From: Streptomyces canus 299MFChir4.1
GTDB taxonomy: Bacteria; Actinomycetota; Actinomycetes; Streptomycetales; Streptomycetaceae
DNA: 64,000 nucleotides
Assembly: GCF_000383615.1 (NCBI RefSeq)
Contig: NZ_KB911587.1
Span: 124,001-188,000, forward strand
Direction: 5' to 3'
Shown: one piece after another, positions 59,917 to 64,000 of the stretch
How positions within the stretch are numbered: position 1 is the first letter of the stretch
Layout of the letters: each line of letters starts with the position of its first letter
Position numbers and translations under genes: made by a program
The notes under the pieces: model-generated
The model's database searches: none
Seen by the model: the letters and a program-made list of their open reading frames with translations, nothing else
Told to the model about the DNA's origin: nothing

Positions 59917-61074
59917 TCAGAGCCAGTCTCTGTGCTTGAAGATGAGGTACAAACTGGCACATACGATGGCCATCAAGGTGATCGCAAAGGGGTATCCGAA
60001 GCTCCAGCCCAACTCCGGCATGTGCGTGAAGTTCATTCCGTAGATCGTCCCCACCAGCGTCGGAGCGAAGAGAATCGCCGCCCAGGCCGAGATCTTCTTG
60101 ATCTCCTCGTTCTGCTCGAACCCCGCCTCCGCCAACGCCCGCATCTCCGCGTTCTGTTGCTGGGTGACCAGGGTCGCGTTCACCGTGAGGATGTCGGTGA
60201 GGGCCTGGCGGAAGCCGTCGACTCGTTCGCTGGTGTGGGTGACGTGGTCGGCCACGTCCCGCAGATAGCGTTGCAGTTCCTCGTCCGTGCCGTACTTGGC
60301 GAAGCCGGCCATCAGGGCGTGCAGCATGCCGACCAGGGGCCGGGTCGCGCGCTGGAACTCGACCATTTCGCGGGAGAGTTCGTAGATCCGGCGGGAGACC
60401 TCCGGGTCGCCGCGGAAGACCTCCGTCTCGATCTCGTCGATGTCGTTCTGGACGCCCGCGACGACCGGCGCGTAGCCGTCGACCACCGCGTCCAGGATGG
60501 CGTAGAGGACGGCCTCGGGGCCCAGCTTCAGCAACTCCGGTGTCTTCTCCATGCGGTGGCGCACCGCCGAGAGGTCGGGGGCCGCCCCGTGCCGGACCGT
60601 GATCACGAAGTCCGGGCCCACGAACACGTGCAGCTCGCCGAAGTCGACCTCCTCGGGGGCGTCCAGATAGCGGGCCGCCCGCAGGACCACGAAGAGCGTG
60701 TCGCCGTAGCGCTCCAGCTTCGGGCGCTGGTGTGCCTCCATCGCGTCCTCGACGGCCAGCGGGTGCAGGTCGAACTCCTCGGCCAGGGAGAGGAGTTCGC
60801 TCTCGGGAGGGCGGGCCAGGCCGATCCAGGCCATGCCGGACGGCTGTTCGCGCAGTTCACGGAAGGTGTCGGCGAGGGTCGCGGGGGAGGACACGCGTAC
60901 GCCGTCCCGGTACAGGGCCGCCTGGACGATGCTCGGCGGTTCCGGCTCCGGTGCGGACAGCTCCGCGCGGGGCTCCGGGTGCCGATCGGGCGCCGGTGGC
61001 TGGTTCAGGGCACGGCGCCACACGGACTTCTTGGGGCTGTTCCCCGAGTTCTTCCCGGCACGTCGCTCGGACAT
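59917..61074 (-). CDS. corA: CorA-type Mg2+/Co2+ transporter
   Basis: A 385-residue protein. The large N-terminal cytoplasmic domain (IVQAALYRDGVRV ...) is followed by a long helix and two C-terminal spans with the signature YGMNFTHMPE in the ion-selectivity loop. The second span ends in YLIFKHRDWL. It is a full-length CorA. It converges with the GT39 gene across about 100 nt with no clear hairpin. Not related to the CNNM genes except by the shared cation theme. Confidence 0.95.
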   Translation of the reverse strand: MSERRAGKNSGNSPKKSVWRRALNQPPAPDRHPEPRAELSAPEPEPPSIVQAALYRDGVRVSSPATLADTFRELREQPSGMAWIGLARPPESELLSLAEEFDLHPLAVEDAMEAHQRPKLERYGDTLFVVLRAARYLDAPEEVDFGELHVFVGPDFVITVRHGAAPDLSAVRHRMEKTPELLKLGPEAVLYAILDAVVDGYAPVVAGVQNDIDEIETEVFRGDPEVSRRIYELSREMVEFQRATRPLVGMLHALMAGFAKYGTDEELQRYLRDVADHVTHTSERVDGFRQALTDILTVNATLVTQQQNAEMRALAEAGFEQNEEIKKISAWAAILFAPTLVGTIYGMNFTHMPELGWSFGYPFAITLMAIVCASLYLIFKHRDWL

Positions 61075-61224
61075 CGTGGCTGCCTCTCGCTGTCGGGTCG
61101 GCCGATGTCGGCGTGATCACGGAGCAGGGTATACGGGGCAAATGACATCGTGGGGAGGACCGCACGAGGACACGGTGAGAGTCGCGGACAGAACCTGTCC
61201 GCAAGCGCGTCTAGCGTGTTCCTC

Positions 61225-62331
61225 ATGACGAAGACGACCACGTCGGCCCCCGTGCTCGGCCTCCGCGCCCTGAACCGCGCGACCCTCGACCGGCAGCTGC
61301 TCCTGCGCCGGTCCGGTCTGTCCGCGAAGGCGGCCGTCGGGCATCTGCTCGGCCTCCAGGCCCAGAACGTCAAGCCGCCGTACTACGCGCTCGCCGCCCG
61401 CCTCGACGGGTTCACCCCCGAGGCGCTGTCGGAGCTGATGGCCGATCGCGAGGTCGTCCGGATCGTCACCATGCGCTCGACCATCCACACCCACACCGCC
61501 GAGGACTGCCTCACCCTGCGGCCTCTCGTGCAGCCCGCCCGCGACCGCGAACTCACCAACTTCCGCAAAGGACTTGAGGGCGTCGACCTCGACCGGCTCG
61601 CCGTTCTCGCGCGGGAACTCGTCGAGGCCGAGCCGCGCACCATGAAGCAGCTGCGCGAGGCCCTGCTCGCCGAGTGGCCGGACGCCGATCCGCAGGCCCT
61701 GGCCATCGCCGCCCGCTGCAGGCTCCCCCTCGTCCAGGTCACCCCCCGCGGACTGTGGGGCAGGAGCGGCCAGGTCGCGCTGACCACGGCCGAGCACTGG
61801 CTGGGCCGCCCGGCCGAGTCCGGCCCCGCCCCCGACGCCACCGTCCTGCGCTACCTCGCCGCCTTCGGCCCCGCCTCCGTCAAGGACATGCAGACCTGGG
61901 CAGGGCTCACCCGCCTCCGCGACGCCTTCGAGCGGCTCAGGCCCCAACTGCGGATCTTCCGCGACCAGAACGGCGTCGAGCTCTTCGACCTGCCCGACGC
62001 GCCCCGCCCGGCGGAGGACACCCCGGCCCCGCCGCGCTTCCTGCCGGAGTTCGACAACCTGCTGCTCTCCCACGCCGACCGCACCCGCGTGGTGCCGAAG
62101 GAGTACTGGGGCCGCAGCTGGCAGGGCAACCAGGCCTACTGCACGCTCCTCGTCGACGGCTTCCTCGCGGGCGTCTGGAGGCTCACCGCGGACGCCCTCG
62201 TCGTCGAGCCCTTCGGCCGGCTCACCAAGGCGCAGCGGGGGGACGTCACCGCGGAGGGGGAGCGGATGCTGGCCACGCTCCACCCGGGGACGCCGTACGA
62301 CATCCGGTTCGGGACGGTCGTACCCCACTGA
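61225..62331 (+). CDS. AlkZ-like winged-helix DNA glycosylase (HTH_42 family)
   Basis: A 368-residue protein of the AlkZ/YcaQ superfamily. The first domain carries VGHLLGLQAQNVKPPYYALA; the Q-A-Q triplet is the QxQ type found in interstrand-crosslink glycosylases (AlkZ), as opposed to QxD in YcaQ/AlkX. Winged-helix repeats follow (ATVLRYLAAFGPASVKDMQTW) and the end RTRVVPKEYWGRSWQGNQAYCT is conserved. AlkZ relatives unhook DNA crosslinks made by natural products. The ATG at 61225 was chosen as the family start. Lesion specificity cannot be read. Confidence 0.85.
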   Translation: MTKTTTSAPVLGLRALNRATLDRQLLLRRSGLSAKAAVGHLLGLQAQNVKPPYYALAARLDGFTPEALSELMADREVVRIVTMRSTIHTHTAEDCLTLRPLVQPARDRELTNFRKGLEGVDLDRLAVLARELVEAEPRTMKQLREALLAEWPDADPQALAIAARCRLPLVQVTPRGLWGRSGQVALTTAEHWLGRPAESGPAPDATVLRYLAAFGPASVKDMQTWAGLTRLRDAFERLRPQLRIFRDQNGVELFDLPDAPRPAEDTPAPPRFLPEFDNLLLSHADRTRVVPKEYWGRSWQGNQAYCTLLVDGFLAGVWRLTADALVVEPFGRLTKAQRGDVTAEGERMLATLHPGTPYDIRFGTVVPH

Positions 62332-62386
62332 TCGTCCCTGCCGGCAGTCCCTGTGCGAACCGCCGGGGCCCCGCCATACATGGATA

Positions 62387-62427
62387 GGGGGCGTTGCGGG
62401 CCGCTCGTGGTGGCCCGCAACGCCCCC
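62387..62427. terminator. Bidirectional terminator
   Basis: A perfect 16-bp stem: 62387-62402 (GGGGGCGTTGCGGGCC) pairs with 62412-62427 around a 9 nt loop, between the AlkZ-like and trypsin gene ends. It can stop both. Confidence 0.9.
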
Positions 62428-62466
62428 GGTCTCTCACCTGAGGGATGCTCAGGAACCTCTGGGAAC

Positions 62467-63258
62467 CTACGAGTTGACCTGCGCGGTCACGAGGCTGGAG
62501 AAGGTGGTCAGCCGGGTGTAGACACCCGGGTAACCGGCCTGCGCGCAGCCCTCTCCCCATGAAGTGATCCCTGCCAGGACGCCCCCGATGAGCAGGGGAC
62601 CGCCGCTGTCGCCCTGGCAGGTGTCTGTGCCGCCGGAGGTGTATCCGGCGCAAACCATGTCGGTCTGGACGAAGTCCGAACCGTAGGAGCTCTTACAGCT
62701 GGAGTCGGACACGATCGGGACGGTCGCGGTCCGCAGCTGGTTGGAGGAGCTGCCGCTGGACGAGGTGGTGCCCCAGCCGAGGATGCGGGCCGTGGTGCCG
62801 GCCGCGTACACGCTCGTCTGGGAGGAGGAGACGTACGAGGCCGTCGTGTACGGCATCGAGGTCGACAGGGTCAGCACGGCCACGTCGTCGCCGTTGGTGG
62901 CGTCCGTGTAGCTCGGGTTGATCCAGATCTTGCTGACCCGGCTGACCGTGCCGTTGGTGCCGTTGAGGTAGGTGCGGCCGCCGACGACTCTCACACCGCT
63001 GGTGGTCTCGCCGACCATGCAGTGGGCCGCGGTGACCACCTTGGTCGCGGAGACCAGGGTGCCGCCGCAGAACTGGTTCTGCGAGGCGTCCGTGATCTGC
63101 ATCATGAACGGGTACGAGGTCGTGGTCGTCGTGGTACCGCCGACGATGGGCTGGGGGGCGGAGACGGCGGTGGGGGCGCCGAGCAACGCGGTGGCGGCGG
63201 CAGCGGCGGTCGCCAGGGCCACGGCGCCGGCCTTCTTCGCACGGGTGAGACCGAACAT
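62467..63258 (-). CDS. Secreted trypsin-like serine protease
   Basis: A 263-residue secreted protease of the chymotrypsin fold. A signal peptide (AVALATAAAAATALLGAPTAVSA) is followed by the mature start IVGG after PQP. The catalytic triad is His in VVTAAHC, Asp in NGDDVAVLTL and Ser in DTCQGDSGGPLL. Asp six residues before the Ser marks trypsin-type specificity for Arg/Lys. Six cysteines are placed as for Streptomyces trypsins. The LuxR-type gene next to it may control it. Confidence 0.93.
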   Translation of the reverse strand: MFGLTRAKKAGAVALATAAAAATALLGAPTAVSAPQPIVGGTTTTTTSYPFMMQITDASQNQFCGGTLVSATKVVTAAHCMVGETTSGVRVVGGRTYLNGTNGTVSRVSKIWINPSYTDATNGDDVAVLTLSTSMPYTTASYVSSSQTSVYAAGTTARILGWGTTSSSGSSSNQLRTATVPIVSDSSCKSSYGSDFVQTDMVCAGYTSGGTDTCQGDSGGPLLIGGVLAGITSWGEGCAQAGYPGVYTRLTTFSSLVTAQVNS

Positions 63259-63485
63259 CGGTGAGTCTCCTCAGGGAGTGCCGGTGGGGGGTCGCGCGGG
63301 TGTGGGGGGTGGTACACGGGGGTCGCGGGACCGACCCCCGTATGCCCGGGCGAGCGGCATGTGCATAAGCTAGAACGCGGAAGTTCCCCCTCCCAATGAG
63401 GGAACCCCCTAAGGGAGTTGGGCAGGGAAAACCCTCGGTCGGCCTTCGACCGGCCCTGGGAGACGCTGTTCTGACGGACCCTCGG

Positions 63486-64000
63486 CTACGGTCGGCGACC
63501 CGCCGCCAGCCGGACGATGTCCACCCGGGAGCGGATCCCGAGCTTGCGGTAGACCCGGGTGAGCGTCGCCTCGACCGTCTTCACGCTGATGAACAGCCGC
63601 GCGGCTATCTCCCGGTTGGTGGCGCCCTCCATGACGAGTGCGGCCACCTGGCGCTCCATCGAGGCGAGCCCTTCCAGGCTGTCCAGCCCGTCCGGTGCGA
63701 CGGCGGCCGCGGGCTCCGGCACCACCGGCCGGGCCAGCGCGGCCGCCTCCACCTGACGCAGCCACGGCAGCGCCCGGCAGCGCCTGAAGAGCCGGGCCGC
63801 CTCGTCGTACGAGGTCGGACCGGGCCGTCGGGTGCGCAACTGGGCCAGGGCGAAGGCGGCGCGGGCCTCCTCAAGGCCGTGGCCCAGCTTGGCGAGCCGA
63901 TCCTGCACCGACGTCAACTGGACCACTGCCGCGTCGTGTTCACCCCGCGCCGCCCGCACCATGGCCTCGGCCCGGTCCAGCACGGCGAGCACGCTCTCCC
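63486..64000 (-). CDS. LuxR-family regulator, C-terminal part only (cut by window edge)
   Basis: The last 170 or so residues of a larger protein. The C-terminal HTH is clear: LASMERQVAALVMEGATNREIA, RLFISVKTVEATLTRVYRKLGI, and RSRVDIVRLAAG. The visible N-terminal part is a helical region of the type seen in large LAL or TPR-containing LuxR proteins. The start is outside the window, so length cannot be given. It lies upstream of the trypsin gene on the same strand, and could activate it. Confidence 0.85.
   Translation of the reverse strand, partial: ESVLAVLDRAEAMVRAARGEHDAAVVQLTSVQDRLAKLGHGLEEARAAFALAQLRTRRPGPTSYDEAARLFRRCRALPWLRQVEAAALARPVVPEPAAAVAPDGLDSLEGLASMERQVAALVMEGATNREIAARLFISVKTVEATLTRVYRKLGIRSRVDIVRLAAGRRP

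Overview
The window is high-GC actinobacterial DNA, almost certainly from a Streptomyces chromosome. Codons end overwhelmingly in G or C, GTG and TTG starts are common, and starts and stops overlap as GTGA, ATGA or TAATG. Typical Streptomyces families are present (PucR, DUF2637, DUF3040, DUF6153, Ada-AlkA plus Ogt, PP2C with a Pro-rich arm, PAF-acetylhydrolase-like hydrolase, trypsin). No rRNA, tRNA, CRISPR array, insertion sequence or phage module was seen. I cannot name the species.

Layout. 1-1580: leftward three-gene flavin/iron-sulfur dehydrogenase operon of the opine/hydroxyproline type, cut by the window edge. 1656-6844: lipoprotein, rsgA, an alkylation-repair pair (ada-alkA fusion and ogt), a flavin/pyridoxamine-oxidase-like protein and a DUF456 membrane protein. 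7025-16522: PP2C-like protein, pyruvate dehydrogenase (quinone), a VOC protein, an HTH-transmembrane protein, two small secreted proteins, an RsbW-like ATPase and a DUF2637 membrane protein. 16838-19587: an FhuF-like iron reductase with an iron box, a GntR regulator and a TPR-like protein. 19715-28411: a purine-catabolism block in which a PucR regulator diverges from xdhB-, xdhC- and xdhA-type subunits of xanthine dehydrogenase, an NCS2 purine permease and an XdhC-type maturation factor. 28524-34620: small proteins including a probable copper-related set (DUF305, DUF6153, YcnI, His-containing membrane protein), a PEP-mutase-like enzyme and an orphan TatA. 34835-39654: four consecutive CNNM/CBS membrane proteins arranged as a duplicated long-short pair. 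39823-41247: rifampin monooxygenase preceded by a rifamycin-associated element. 41612-43828: HTH regulator, a STAS-ANTAR fusion, and a wrecked two-component system. 43829-48812: mutA-mutB-meaB (methylmalonyl-CoA mutase and its G-protein chaperone). 48923-52161: XRE regulator, short-chain dehydrogenase, secreted alpha/beta hydrolase. 52401-59813: a poly-gamma-glutamate-type polymer operon. 59917-64000: CorA, an AlkZ-like glycosylase, trypsin and the C-terminus of a LuxR regulator.

The most interesting region is 52401-59813. A double-sensor HAMP membrane protein is followed by a clear PgsB/CapB amide ligase, a PgsC/CapC membrane partner, a Tat-exported NlpC/P60 hydrolase and a GT39 glycosyltransferase, all on one strand. 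PgsA/CapA and PgsE are absent from the cluster, so this looks like an actinobacterial variant of an anionic poly-amino-acid envelope or capsule system with its own trimming enzyme and possibly a sugar modification. Other points worth a second look are the CNNM pair duplication, the STAS-ANTAR protein that lacks the phosphorylatable serine, the degenerate AlkA domain, the two-component remnant with a small internal inversion, and several palindromes or short ORFs at promoters.
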